Below, in pieces: positions 33,239 through 41,406 of a stretch of 64,000 nt of DNA. The notes under the pieces are model-generated. The model did not search any database. It was not told the origin of the DNA and saw nothing but the letters and a program-made list of their open reading frames with translations. The stretch spans positions 1,593,630 through 1,657,629 of the forward strand of contig NZ_SADT02000001.1 in NCBI RefSeq assembly GCF_004016445.2, in the 5' to 3' direction. This DNA is from Mesorhizobium sp. M2E.F.Ca.ET.219.01.1.1 (GTDB taxonomy: Bacteria > Pseudomonadota > Alphaproteobacteria > Rhizobiales > Rhizobiaceae). The position numbers were made by a program, and so were the translations under genes. Within the stretch, counting starts at the first letter, position 1, and each line of letters opens with the position of its first letter.

Positions 33239-33937
33239 CTACCGGTAGCCGAATTCCTTCATAAGCTGCGCGCCTCGCCCCTGCATCAGGTCCTCCAGCT
33301 CGAGGTCTCCGACCTCCGAGCGCCATCGTCCACGCCCGTCATAGATCGGCTGGCTGACCTGTTGGTTGCGAAGCGCGACATGCCCTTGCTGCTCGGCCTG
33401 GGCGCCGCTCGACTTGAACCAGTTCTGCGGATGCTTGTGATAGTCGAGCAGGTCCGGGCTGTAAGCCAAATCGAGAAAGGTGCAAATCCGCTCGACGACC
33501 TTGGCCGGCTCCTCGACAAGGTCCTCGTAGCGATAGATCAGCACGTCCGGTTCACCTCGCTCGGCCAGGACGAGACCATTGTCGGTGATCCAGCGGTCGA
33601 GCGCCTCTTTCGGATCGCCCAGACGCCTCGTCAGCGAGGCCACGACGTCGCGACCGTCCCGGACCGGCATGATGAAGCGGGCTCCGGGCACCAACGTCCG
33701 GATCCGGGCGACACGACGAATGTGCCGCGGCGTCTTTTCAAGCAGCAAGCTCTTGCCGGCGCCGTTCGCCGCCAGCTTCAGCTTCCAGTAACGGAACATT
33801 GCCAGCGGCGTCCATTTGAAGAAGATATTGGTCTCGTCGAAGGGCAGGTAAACGTCCGGATGGGACGCCAGGATCGTCGCGATCAGCGTCGTGCCGCTAT
33901 GTCCGCAGCCGCAGATGAATCCGGTCCTCATGACCAT
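33239..33937 (-). CDS. Sulfotransferase family protein
   Basis: A 232-residue protein whose N-terminal FICGCGHSGTTLIATILASHP is the 5'-phosphosulfate (PAPS) binding loop of bacterial sulfotransferases. ARFIMPVRDGRDVVASL near residue 90 is the 3'-phosphate-binding arginine/serine region and IYRYEDLVEEPAKVVERICTFLDL near 140 is the family's RYEDL segment. It would transfer sulfate from PAPS to a glycan hydroxyl. An AGGAG site lies upstream of the ATG at 33937; a second ATG two codons later is possible. It is the last gene of the minus-strand operon that starts with the ABC exporter. Confidence 0.83.
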   Translation of the reverse strand: MVMRTGFICGCGHSGTTLIATILASHPDVYLPFDETNIFFKWTPLAMFRYWKLKLAANGAGKSLLLEKTPRHIRRVARIRTLVPGARFIMPVRDGRDVVASLTRRLGDPKEALDRWITDNGLVLAERGEPDVLIYRYEDLVEEPAKVVERICTFLDLAYSPDLLDYHKHPQNWFKSSGAQAEQQGHVALRNQQVSQPIYDGRGRWRSEVGDLELEDLMQGRGAQLMKEFGYR

Positions 33938-33951
33938 CGCGGCAATGGCTC

Positions 33952-34725
33952 CTAGTCGGAAACCGCAATCCGAGATTGCTCCTGAGGCTGATAGCACAGG
34001 CCGTTCTGGCGAAACACCTTGTCCAACTCCACCCAATATCGGAGCTTCAACAAAAGATCGTCGCAGTAGGCTATGTCGTCATCAGAGAGATAATCGCGAT
34101 AGCCGCCAATCTTACCTTTGCGCACTTTGAAGCTTTCCGGGTCATTAAGGTCGCGGGGTTGTAATATGTGTCCGTAGCGCCTCGAAAAATCGCCCGTCTG
34201 CTCGCTTGATCGCATATTCTCAAAGGTACGATTGTTGGCAACCTCGGTAAGCTTGCCAACATCCATTTCTATGCCAAGGAAATCAAGTATGGCCTTCAGA
34301 GCGCCGGCGGTGTCTCGGTGAATATCCTCGTACTGGATGTAGCGTACCGCATGCAATCGCGGCATTGCTGAAAACCAGCCAAGGTTGAAAAGCGCTATTT
34401 TTTCAATTCCGTGCAGATCGCTTCTGATAAAGTCGCTAAACGATCCGGTGGGGAGGTTATGGCGTTTTTGCATCTGGAAATAACCGGATACAACTGTGTC
34501 TTTTGGATCTCGAACAAGAACTACTGTTGTTCTTCTTTTATATCTAGATTTACTTGTATTTATACTTGATATTGACCTAAGTTGCTTGTGATCTGTGCCG
34601 TCGTGTATATATTGAAAATTAACACCAAGATCATCAAGCATGACGCGCAGCCAGGTTCGGCCTGATTTTGGAAACGATACAAGGACGGGTGGTTCGTTCA
34701 ACCCAAACAATTTCGAGAAAAGCAT
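33952..34725 (-). CDS. Second sulfotransferase family protein, AT-rich gene
   Basis: A 257-residue cytosolic-type sulfotransferase. LVSFPKSGRTWLRVMLDDLG near residue 15 is the classic PAPS 5'-loop (family pattern PKSGTTW), VVLVRDPKDTVVSGYFQ near 67 is the 3'-phosphate site and RYIQYEDIHRDTAGALKAILDFLGI near 127 is conserved. A strong AAGGAG site precedes ATG at 34725. The gene is clearly AT-richer than its neighbours, most obviously 34490-34640, which suggests separate acquisition. It differs in subfamily from the adjacent sulfotransferase, so two different positions may be sulfated. Confidence 0.85.
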   Translation of the reverse strand: MLFSKLFGLNEPPVLVSFPKSGRTWLRVMLDDLGVNFQYIHDGTDHKQLRSISSINTSKSRYKRRTTVVLVRDPKDTVVSGYFQMQKRHNLPTGSFSDFIRSDLHGIEKIALFNLGWFSAMPRLHAVRYIQYEDIHRDTAGALKAILDFLGIEMDVGKLTEVANNRTFENMRSSEQTGDFSRRYGHILQPRDLNDPESFKVRKGKIGGYRDYLSDDDIAYCDDLLLKLRYWVELDKVFRQNGLCYQPQEQSRIAVSD

Positions 34726-34757
34726 TAAAGATGATCTCCTTGAATTGCCGGTGAAAG

Positions 34758-35930
34758 CTATCTGGTTTTTACCCAGCGCGCCAGGATGCTCTCGGCCTCG
34801 GTCATCACCGCGCCCCATGGCCGCTCCCGCTTCGAGACGAGCACGGCAGATGGATAATAAGGCGTGCGATCGCCTTCGACAGGCCAGGAGCGTTTGAAGC
34901 CGTCGCCCAGGATGAAGACCGACGGAACGCCGAGTGCCCCCGCAAGATGCGCGCCCGTATTGCTGATGGTCAACACGGCGTCCATGGCCGCGACTTGCGC
35001 CGCGAAGAGATCCATGTCGACCAACTGGTCAACTGTCCGATCATAAAGGATGCGCTCCGGCACGCCGTCACTCAGCACCCTCAGGTCGTTCTCGATCGGG
35101 CCGTATTGCAGCGAGACGAAGTTGAAGCCGGGACGGCCGATCAAGTCGCACCAGGCGGTAAGCGGCGGCAGATCCTTGCCGGGGTTTGAGCTGCCCCAGG
35201 CGACACCGACCAACGGCCGGCCATCCTTGCGATAGCGGGCGCGGAGCTCGGCGACGCGCTGAGGGTCCGGCTTCAGCGGCACGAAGTGCGCCCGGATCGC
35301 TCTTTCGTCGGCCTCAAACAAGGCGGTCAGATGCTGGACACCGGCGAAGGCCTGCGCCTCGGCATAGGCCTGCTTCTTCCCGGGACCCACGGGTCTGACA
35401 TCGGCCGCGGGAAATGTGCGCTGAAAAAGCGGAACGAGCCGGTGCTCGACAAGCACGATCACCCGGGCCGCGCTGGCGAGCGCGCGCCCGACCGAACTGG
35501 CATGGTGGATCGCCGTGGCCAGCCCCTGCTTCTCGGTCTCCATGAGATCAACAAGCAGTACTTTTCCGGAAATATCCTGTCCTAGCCACTCGCCGTCCGA
35601 ACGGCCCTGGACGACGTGGCGCCGGGCGATCTTCAGCTCGGCCGCCGGGCCGTAGGCGCCCATCCGCATCAGCCCCTGGCCAAGCTCGTCGAGCAGGCGG
35701 ACCTCTCCCATCTCCTTGGCTCTTGATCCCAGGGCAAGGGCCTTGGGCAGCGCGGCCTGCCAGTCGCGATCCTCGACGCTCTGCCGATAGTCCGCCATCT
35801 GGACGGCCAGGTCACCGTCGCGCAGGCGAAGGAAGAGCTGGCGCCGGTGGCGCCTGAACCACACCTTGTACCGGTATCCCGCCAGCGTGGCCATACGGCG
35901 GATCCCCCGCACAATCCGGCTATTGCCCAT
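34758..35930 (-). CDS. GT9-like family protein, paralogue C of a tandem triplet
   Basis: A 390-residue protein related to the ADP-heptose-transferase-like (GT9) proteins often fused to TPR repeats. An N-terminal helical part (about 1-110, ALPKALALGSRAKEMG) precedes a GT-B-like part with LVGVAWGSSNPGKDLPPL, FNFVSLQYGPIENDL, DLFAAQVAAMDAVLTISNT and AHLAGALGVPSVFILGDG. The ATG at 35930 has GTGGG seven bases upstream and lies inside the end of the next gene (11-base overlap). It shares the same architecture with the two genes upstream, implying tandem duplication. No catalytic activity can be assigned with certainty. Confidence 0.72.
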   Translation of the reverse strand: MGNSRIVRGIRRMATLAGYRYKVWFRRHRRQLFLRLRDGDLAVQMADYRQSVEDRDWQAALPKALALGSRAKEMGEVRLLDELGQGLMRMGAYGPAAELKIARRHVVQGRSDGEWLGQDISGKVLLVDLMETEKQGLATAIHHASSVGRALASAARVIVLVEHRLVPLFQRTFPAADVRPVGPGKKQAYAEAQAFAGVQHLTALFEADERAIRAHFVPLKPDPQRVAELRARYRKDGRPLVGVAWGSSNPGKDLPPLTAWCDLIGRPGFNFVSLQYGPIENDLRVLSDGVPERILYDRTVDQLVDMDLFAAQVAAMDAVLTISNTGAHLAGALGVPSVFILGDGFKRSWPVEGDRTPYYPSAVLVSKRERPWGAVMTEAESILARWVKTR

Positions 35931-37101
35931 CGTGAGACCCACCCATGATGCTTTTCGCCAGATCGGCCGCTTCCTGCAAGGCAGGCGCCCAGGCCCGGCC
36001 GCCCTTTCGGATCAGTCGCACGCTGGGATAGGCGGCCACGGTGTCGCCGAAGGCGGGCCAGGACAGGCGAAAACCGTCGTCGAGCATGACGATGGTCGGC
36101 ACGCCCAGCGCCCCGGCCAGATTGGCGCCGGTGTTGCTGATCGTCACCACCATGTCGAGCGCCGCGATCTGCGCCGCAAAGCGGTCCATATCCGAGAGCT
36201 GATCGACGGACGTGTCGAGAACAATGCGGCCCGGCGCATGGCGCTCGAGTTCCAAAAGCGCCGGCCCGACATCGCCATATTGCAAGCTGACGAGCCGGCC
36301 CGGCAATCGGCCGAGCAAGCCCCGCCAATCCTCCAGCGCCGGCAGGTCCTTGCTTTTATTCAGGCTTCCCCAGGCGAAACCGATCAGGGGGCCCGGACCG
36401 CGATCGAGATACCTGCTGCGCAGTTCGGCGACCAGTTGCGGGTCCGGCCGCAATGGGATGAAGGGGGCGCGTGCTGCCGGATCGTCCGGCCAGAAATGCG
36501 TCGCCAGCGTCTCGAAGCCCGAGAAGGCGTCAGCCCCGACGGCGTCCAGGTCTTCTTCTCCCTCGACCCTGACATCGAGCTTTGGATAGGTCCGGCGATA
36601 GAGCGACGCCAACCTGGGCTCGACGAATAGGATGCATCGGTCGGCGGCTGCGACAGCCGGACCAATCAGCGATGCGAACTGAAAGAAGATCGCCAGGTCG
36701 CCGGCGCGACGGTCGACGAGCAGCGTTCGGCCGGCGAGATCGCTGCCGTCCCATTCCGCTTTGCCCGATACGCGCTTGCTCGCCGCTATCAGCTGCCAGG
36801 TGCGGTTGCCGCCGTGAAGGCGTCTCAAGGCGCGCCCCGCCTTCTTGACCAGGCCGGCGTCGCCGAGGCGCTCGCCGAGTCCGCCCAGCGCCAGCGCGTG
36901 GTCCCGGGCGGCCGGCCAATCCCTGCGCTCGATGCTCTCTTCCATCGACCGCGTGTGCCGCTGGACCTGCGCATCGGCATGCCATGAAGGTCGCTTGAAA
37001 AGACCTTTCGCCCTATCGACGATCGCCCGCAGACGCTTGCCGGCCGTGCTTTGCGGTCGAAGGTCCGCTGACCTGGCCTTTTCAAGGATCGACCGCGTCA
37101 T
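35920..37101 (-). CDS. GT9-like family protein, paralogue B of a tandem triplet
   Basis: A 393-residue paralogue of its two neighbours: LIGFAWGSLNKSKDLPALEDW, LVSLQYGDVGPALLELE, DRFAAQIAALDMVVTISNT and NLAGALGVPTIVMLDDGF mark the same C-terminal domain. It is the most divergent of the three in the N-terminal half (SILEKARSADLRPQSTAGK). Here the AHLAGALG motif reads ANLAGALG, so the histidine that both paralogues keep is Asn, and WYPS reads AYPS. These changes may mean altered or lost activity. The start is fixed by ATGA overlap with paralogue A. Confidence 0.72.
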   Translation of the reverse strand: MTRSILEKARSADLRPQSTAGKRLRAIVDRAKGLFKRPSWHADAQVQRHTRSMEESIERRDWPAARDHALALGGLGERLGDAGLVKKAGRALRRLHGGNRTWQLIAASKRVSGKAEWDGSDLAGRTLLVDRRAGDLAIFFQFASLIGPAVAAADRCILFVEPRLASLYRRTYPKLDVRVEGEEDLDAVGADAFSGFETLATHFWPDDPAARAPFIPLRPDPQLVAELRSRYLDRGPGPLIGFAWGSLNKSKDLPALEDWRGLLGRLPGRLVSLQYGDVGPALLELERHAPGRIVLDTSVDQLSDMDRFAAQIAALDMVVTISNTGANLAGALGVPTIVMLDDGFRLSWPAFGDTVAAYPSVRLIRKGGRAWAPALQEAADLAKSIMGGSHDGQ

Positions 37102-38294
37102 TTTCGGCCGCCACCGGCCGAGCCGGTATCGGAGCGCCCGGCCAGGACCGGCGCCAGACGGCGGCGGGCCTCGTCGAGCACCGCCGGCCATTCGCGTCCG
37201 TCCTTGTGAAGGACGACGCCGCTTGGATACCAAGGGGTCCGGTCGCCGGCCACCGGCCAGGCCGTCTGAAATTTGTCGTCGATCAGGAAGATGGTCGGCA
37301 CGCCGAGCGCGCCGGCCAGATGGGCTGCGGTGTTGCTGATCGTCACCACCGCATCGAGCGCCGCGATCTGCGCGCCAAAACGGTCCATATCGACCATCTG
37401 GTCGACGCTTTCGTCATGGATAAGGCGCGCATCATCGCCTTTGCGCAGGCGCCGCAGGGCCGGCTTGATCGGGCCATATTGGAGGGAGACGAAGGTCGCA
37501 GGCGTTTTGGCCATGAAGTTTGCCCATTCGGGAAAGTCCGGCACATCCTTGGTGTGCGACTTGCTTCCCCACGACAGGCCAACCAGCGGCAGATCCGTCG
37601 CTGCGCGATACCGTCTGCGGAACGCCTCGACGAGGTCGGGATCTGCCAGCAGCGGCTTGAAGCTGGCGGCAAGCCTGGCTGGGTCACGGCCGAACACCCA
37701 GGCGAGATGTTCGAACGTCGCGAACTTCTGGCCGGATGCGGCCTGCCCGGCGGCGACGATCCTGGCCGTTGGAAAAGTGCGTTGCAGCAGCGGCACGATA
37801 CGCGGCTCGACCCTTATCGTGGCGTCCTTGGCGCGCGCGGCGGCCGCGCCGGCAAGCCTGGCATGTCGGATGACGCGGCCAAGGCTGCGTGGATCGTCCT
37901 CGACAAGATCGATCAGCAGTGTATCGGCCGAGATGTCCTCGCCGGCCCAGTCCGCCACGCTTTCGCCTCTGCGCTCGCGTCGCGCCGCGAGGCGCAGTTC
38001 GGCCGCGCGCGCGAAATCTCCGAGCCGTTCATAGGCCTGACCCGCTTTCAGCATCAACTGGGGGTTTGCGGTATCTTTGGCCATGATGGCCATCTCGTTG
38101 ACGCCGGCAGCGAGGCCGTTCCAGTCCCGGTGCGCGATCAGGGCGTCGATTCTGGCTTGCTGCGCTACGGCCGGAACTGGTCCGCGATCATTGGCCCCGA
38201 GCAGCTTTCGCACGGCCTTGGTTGCCCATCTCAGGCGCAGGCCCAGGCCGCCGATCGCGTAGCGGACGTAGGAGCCGTGGTAGAAGCTGGTCAT
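37098..38294 (-). CDS. GT9-like family protein, paralogue A of a tandem triplet
   Basis: A 398-residue protein. Helical N-terminal half (about 1-110, including QLMLKAGQAYERLGDFARAAELRLAAR, a TPR-like pair) and a C-terminal GT9-like half with LVGLSWGSKSHTKDVPDFPEW, FVSLQYGPIKPALRRL, DRFGAQIAALDAVVTISNTAAHLAGALGVP and DRTPWYPSGVVL. The WYPS and AHLAGALG signatures are standard for TPR-linked GT9-like proteins. It follows the ABC exporter by 43 bases and is coupled to paralogue B. A transferase role in building a surface glycan is inferred from context. Confidence 0.72.
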   Translation of the reverse strand: MTSFYHGSYVRYAIGGLGLRLRWATKAVRKLLGANDRGPVPAVAQQARIDALIAHRDWNGLAAGVNEMAIMAKDTANPQLMLKAGQAYERLGDFARAAELRLAARRERRGESVADWAGEDISADTLLIDLVEDDPRSLGRVIRHARLAGAAAARAKDATIRVEPRIVPLLQRTFPTARIVAAGQAASGQKFATFEHLAWVFGRDPARLAASFKPLLADPDLVEAFRRRYRAATDLPLVGLSWGSKSHTKDVPDFPEWANFMAKTPATFVSLQYGPIKPALRRLRKGDDARLIHDESVDQMVDMDRFGAQIAALDAVVTISNTAAHLAGALGVPTIFLIDDKFQTAWPVAGDRTPWYPSGVVLHKDGREWPAVLDEARRRLAPVLAGRSDTGSAGGGRK

Positions 38295-38337
38295 CGGCCT
38301 TCGCCAGACATCTTGCCACCAGGACGGCGTGTCGGAA

Positions 38338-40128
38338 TCATGCGCGCAGCTTCCTGCCGCCTTCGATCACCGCCGGTGTCGAGAGATGGAAGATCGAGCG
38401 ATAGATTTCGCAGCGCCCGGCCAGATCCTTATGGGTCCCGGAATCGATCAGCTGGCCGGCATCGAAGACCAGAATGCGGTCGGCCGCCTTGATCGTCGAA
38501 AGCCGGTGCGCGATGCAGATCACCGTGCGGTTGAAGGCGGCGTCGAACGCCGCGTCCATCACGGCTCGCTCGTTCTCGCCGTCGAGAGCGGACGTTGCTT
38601 CGTCATAGATGATGACCGGCGCGTTCTTCAGCAGCGCGCGCGCTATGGCGACGCGCTGCTTCTGCCCGCCCGACAGATTGGTGCCGCCAGGTCCGACGAG
38701 CGTGTCGAGCCCGTTTTCGAGGCCGGAGGCGAAGCTGCTCACCTGGGCGAGGTCCGCGGAATATTGTATTTGCGCGTCCGTGGCGCTGGGGCGCCCGTCG
38801 CGGATGTTGTCGCGAATTGTGCCTTCGAACAGGAACACGTCCTGCGACACCAACGCGATGTTGTCGCGGATATCGGCCAGGCTGATCGCGGCGCTGTCCC
38901 TGCCGTCGATGAAGACCTTGCCCTTGTCAGGCTCGACCAGGCGAAGAAGCAGGTTGACGATCGTCGTCTTGCCGGCACCGGAGCGCCCCACCACCGCGAG
39001 CTTTTCGCGCGGTCGCACGTCGAAGGAAACATCATGCAGCGCCGGGTTGCCGCCGTCATAGGAGAAGGAAACGCCTTCGAAACGGATAGCACCCTGGGCG
39101 TTGGTCAGCCGTTCGCCGCCATCCCCTCGCGATTGCTGCACCGGCATGTCGATCAGCTCGTACATCTGCTCGACCGCGACCAATTGCTTCTGAATATCAA
39201 CATTGACGCGCGCCAGCCGCTTGGCCGGCTCATAGGCGAACAGGAAAGCGGTGATGAAGGCCATGAACTCGCCGGGGGTCTTGCCGTTGCCCAGGCTTTG
39301 CCAACTCGCGTAGATGATGAAGAGGCCGATGATCAGCCCGCCGCCGGTCTCCATCAGCGGGCTCATCATCGCCGACGTCCGGTTGATCTCTATGCCACGC
39401 TTCTCCATCTTGCGGACGGCCTTGGCAAAGCTGGCAACCGCCTTGTCCTCGAGCTGGAACGACTTGATCGTGCGGATGCCCTCGATGGCTTCGGTGCCGA
39501 TCGACTGGACCAGCGCCGCCAGCTCCGTTTCTCCCCTTGCCAGCGCCTTGATCTTTCGCGTTATGGCGCCCACCGAGAAGAACAACACGGGCAGAATCGC
39601 CACGGATATCAGCGACATCACCGGGTCCTGATTGATCATGACGACCGTCAGGCTGACCAGCGTCAGGGCGTCCGAAACGGTGCTGCTCGTCAAGGTGAGA
39701 ATGACGGACGCACCGGCGCGCGCGTTGAACATGATCTTGGAGACGAACTTCGCCGGATGCTGATTGGCGAAACGGCTGATGTCGAAACGCACCACCCGGG
39801 AAAACTGACGGTTCTGCAGATCGGAGACGATGGCGCGGCGAATTTTTCCCGTCGTGATCGTCTGGCTGTAGGCGGCGATGCCCTTGATCAGCGAAATGCC
39901 GATGATCACGGCGCTGATGCCCCAGACGGCGGCGGCATTGCGCTCCACATAGATGGTGTTGATCATGATTTTCATGATCCAGGCCGATGCGCCGGTCGCG
40001 CCGGCGGCCGCGATCGAGCACAGCAACCCTGTCAGGTACAGCATCTTGTGCGGCGGCAGGTTCTCGACGATTAGTCGGTTCACCAGCGGATAGGCTAGCG
40101 CCGCCGAAATCCGTTTCTTCGCCTTCAT
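38338..40128 (-). CDS. MsbA-like ABC exporter (fused permease-ATPase)
   Basis: A 596-residue half-transporter with an N-terminal six-helix membrane domain (about 30-320) and a C-terminal ATPase. Walker A is VVGRSGAGKTTIVN near residue 390, Q-loop ALVSQDVFLFEG near 435, signature NLSGGQKQRVAIARALL near 497, and Walker B PVIIYDEATSALDGENE near 517, with the switch histidine in CIAHRLST. It resembles MsbA and other type IV exporters of lipid-linked saccharides. Its place at the head of the GT9-like/sulfotransferase operon suggests export of a modified glycolipid. The ATG at 40128 is preferred over a non-ATG start seven codons upstream. Confidence 0.87.
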   Translation of the reverse strand: MKAKKRISAALAYPLVNRLIVENLPPHKMLYLTGLLCSIAAAGATGASAWIMKIMINTIYVERNAAAVWGISAVIIGISLIKGIAAYSQTITTGKIRRAIVSDLQNRQFSRVVRFDISRFANQHPAKFVSKIMFNARAGASVILTLTSSTVSDALTLVSLTVVMINQDPVMSLISVAILPVLFFSVGAITRKIKALARGETELAALVQSIGTEAIEGIRTIKSFQLEDKAVASFAKAVRKMEKRGIEINRTSAMMSPLMETGGGLIIGLFIIYASWQSLGNGKTPGEFMAFITAFLFAYEPAKRLARVNVDIQKQLVAVEQMYELIDMPVQQSRGDGGERLTNAQGAIRFEGVSFSYDGGNPALHDVSFDVRPREKLAVVGRSGAGKTTIVNLLLRLVEPDKGKVFIDGRDSAAISLADIRDNIALVSQDVFLFEGTIRDNIRDGRPSATDAQIQYSADLAQVSSFASGLENGLDTLVGPGGTNLSGGQKQRVAIARALLKNAPVIIYDEATSALDGENERAVMDAAFDAAFNRTVICIAHRLSTIKAADRILVFDAGQLIDSGTHKDLAGRCEIYRSIFHLSTPAVIEGGRKLRA

Positions 40129-40310
40129 TGCGTCGCCCGTTGCCGCCAATGCCGGTGTTGCACCGGTCCAGTTCAGCTTATAAGTTGCCCCTAATGGGCC
40201 ATTTGTCTGTGACTTCGTTCTTGATCACAGTCAATGCCAAACAGGAATCCTTTGCCTGGCGTGGCGTTCGACGGCCCGGCTGGCCGAGCGCTTCCCGCTG
40301 CTATGCTCGG

Positions 40311-40862
40311 TCAGTATCTCTCGAGCACAATGACATGGCTGCCAAGAGGCGATACGTGGGTGCCTTTGACCGAAAAGCCTTCACCTGAAAGCAATTCGAT
40401 CAATTCGCGATCCTTTCTGGGGGGGACGCGGGCAACGATCGTCTGGGTGCGCCTCACTATGTCGGCAAGCACCTCTCGCGCTTTTTTCTGGCCAATACTG
40501 GCCTGCATGTGATGGTAGATTGCCAGGAGCATGACGATATCATATCGCGGTCGGAGCACTCGTCCCAGCTTCTGACTGCCAAGGTTGAGGCAATCAAAAC
40601 GGCTTTCTACTGGCGAGCCTAAGAAAATCATCCTCGCCGTCTCGATATGAGGTCTGAGTACGTCTATTCCATGAATCGAACTGGGCCTCAGCTTGGATAT
40701 CTCATAGGCGACAACGCCCATGTTGCAACCGACATCTAAAACCGACTTGCCGGTGTAGGTGACGCCTGCGGAGAAAATTCCGTCCAGTCTGTCTTCCCAA
40801 GTGCCCTTGAATCTCTTTTCAGGTTTTGACCAAAGCAAATCATTCGTCTCCAAAGGTGGCAT
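40311..40862 (-). CDS. Class I SAM-dependent methyltransferase
   Basis: A 183-residue methyltransferase with motif I VLDVGCNMGVVAYEISKL near residue 42 and motif II region IHGIDVLRPHIETAR. A post-motif segment RYDIVMLLAIYHHMQ near 105 is typical of small-molecule or sugar O-methyltransferases. The gene is AT-richer than most of the locus. The ATG at 40862 follows a TTG two codons upstream. It probably adds a methyl group to a sugar in the glycan locus. Acceptor unknown. Confidence 0.75.
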   Translation of the reverse strand: MPPLETNDLLWSKPEKRFKGTWEDRLDGIFSAGVTYTGKSVLDVGCNMGVVAYEISKLRPSSIHGIDVLRPHIETARMIFLGSPVESRFDCLNLGSQKLGRVLRPRYDIVMLLAIYHHMQASIGQKKAREVLADIVRRTQTIVARVPPRKDRELIELLSGEGFSVKGTHVSPLGSHVIVLERY

Positions 40863-41034
40863 AGCCAAGCTTGCTTAGCGGGGAGCGAGCACCAACCAGG
40901 CGCCAGCCCGTAAGCGACAATGTCCAGAAACGCAACTTGTGCAAATCGCGCCGAAGGGGACCGCTCTCACCGAGCGGCGCATGCTGTCCTGGAGTCATTG
41001 GAACCTTACACGCTCTGCTGATGTTGCAAAAACT

Positions 41035-41045
41035 CTAATTTAGTG
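41035..41045 (+). repeat. Short direct repeat CTAATTTAGTG, left copy
   Basis: The 11-base sequence CTAATTTAGTG occurs here and again at 41392-41402, flanking the decayed SGNH hydrolase fragment. The core CTAAATTAG-like part is near-palindromic. Both copies are followed by a GCAT tetramer seven to eight bases later, so the match may extend imperfectly. It could be a recombination scar or target duplication. Confidence 0.5.
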
Positions 41046-41059
41046 GAACCTGCATCCTC

Positions 41060-41328
41060 GGAAAGTCGATAGAGACCGCCGAATCCGATGATCCCGCGGA
41101 TGCCGTCGGGGAGCATAGGCGCGTTGTGGAGGACATCGGCGAGGGTGGGCTTCGTCGTCGACCTCAACGGTCGCCTGGACTGTTCTTCGGTCGGCAACCG
41201 GAGTTTGAACGACAACTACCGGGACGCAGTGCATTTCACCGGGAAAGGGGCGGATGCCGCGGCTTGCCGAGCAGATTGTGGACCGTGATCTGCTGCGCGC
41301 CGGTGCGGCCAAACCCCTTTTGCATTGA
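41060..41328 (+). pseudogene. Decayed C-terminal fragment of an SGNH hydrolase gene
   Basis: Read in shifting frames this segment encodes GEHRRVVEDIGEG (from about 41111), then FVVDLNGRLD, then NDNYRDAVHFTGKGADAAA and finally AEQIVDRDLLRAG before a TGA at 41326. These pieces match in order the end of the intact SGNH hydrolase at 46346-47404 (WEHRRVVDDIGKAL, VVDLHGAL, NENYKDEVHFSEKGADAAA, AGAIVDSGLL). At least two frameshifts are needed and nothing recognisable of the N-terminal two thirds remains. It is a paralogous relic, located just upstream of the module that holds the intact copy. The flanking sequence 40863-41406 has no intact gene. Confidence 0.75.
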
Positions 41329-41391
41329 GGCCAGGATTGGCTCGGTGTCGAGGTCATGGATCAGCGTGTGGCCGCCAGTGTTGCTTAATTG

Positions 41392-41402
41392 CTAATTTAG
41401 TG
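41392..41402 (+). repeat. Short direct repeat CTAATTTAGTG, right copy
   Basis: Identical to 41035-41045, 357 bases apart. It lies five bases before the ATG of the methyltransferase/P-loop fusion gene, so it may also affect its ribosome site, which is otherwise weak. Confidence 0.5.
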
Positions 41403-41406
41403 ACAG

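Noticed and set aside
38329..40074. 581-residue plus-strand open frame opposite the ABC exporter
   Set aside because: Shadow frame; the minus strand has intact Walker A, signature and Walker B motifs.
41236..41383. Minus-strand open stretch with protein-like composition in the SGNH relic region
   Set aside because: No start codon (a stop lies just upstream) and the plus strand matches the SGNH hydrolase end; possibly chance, possibly another fragment.
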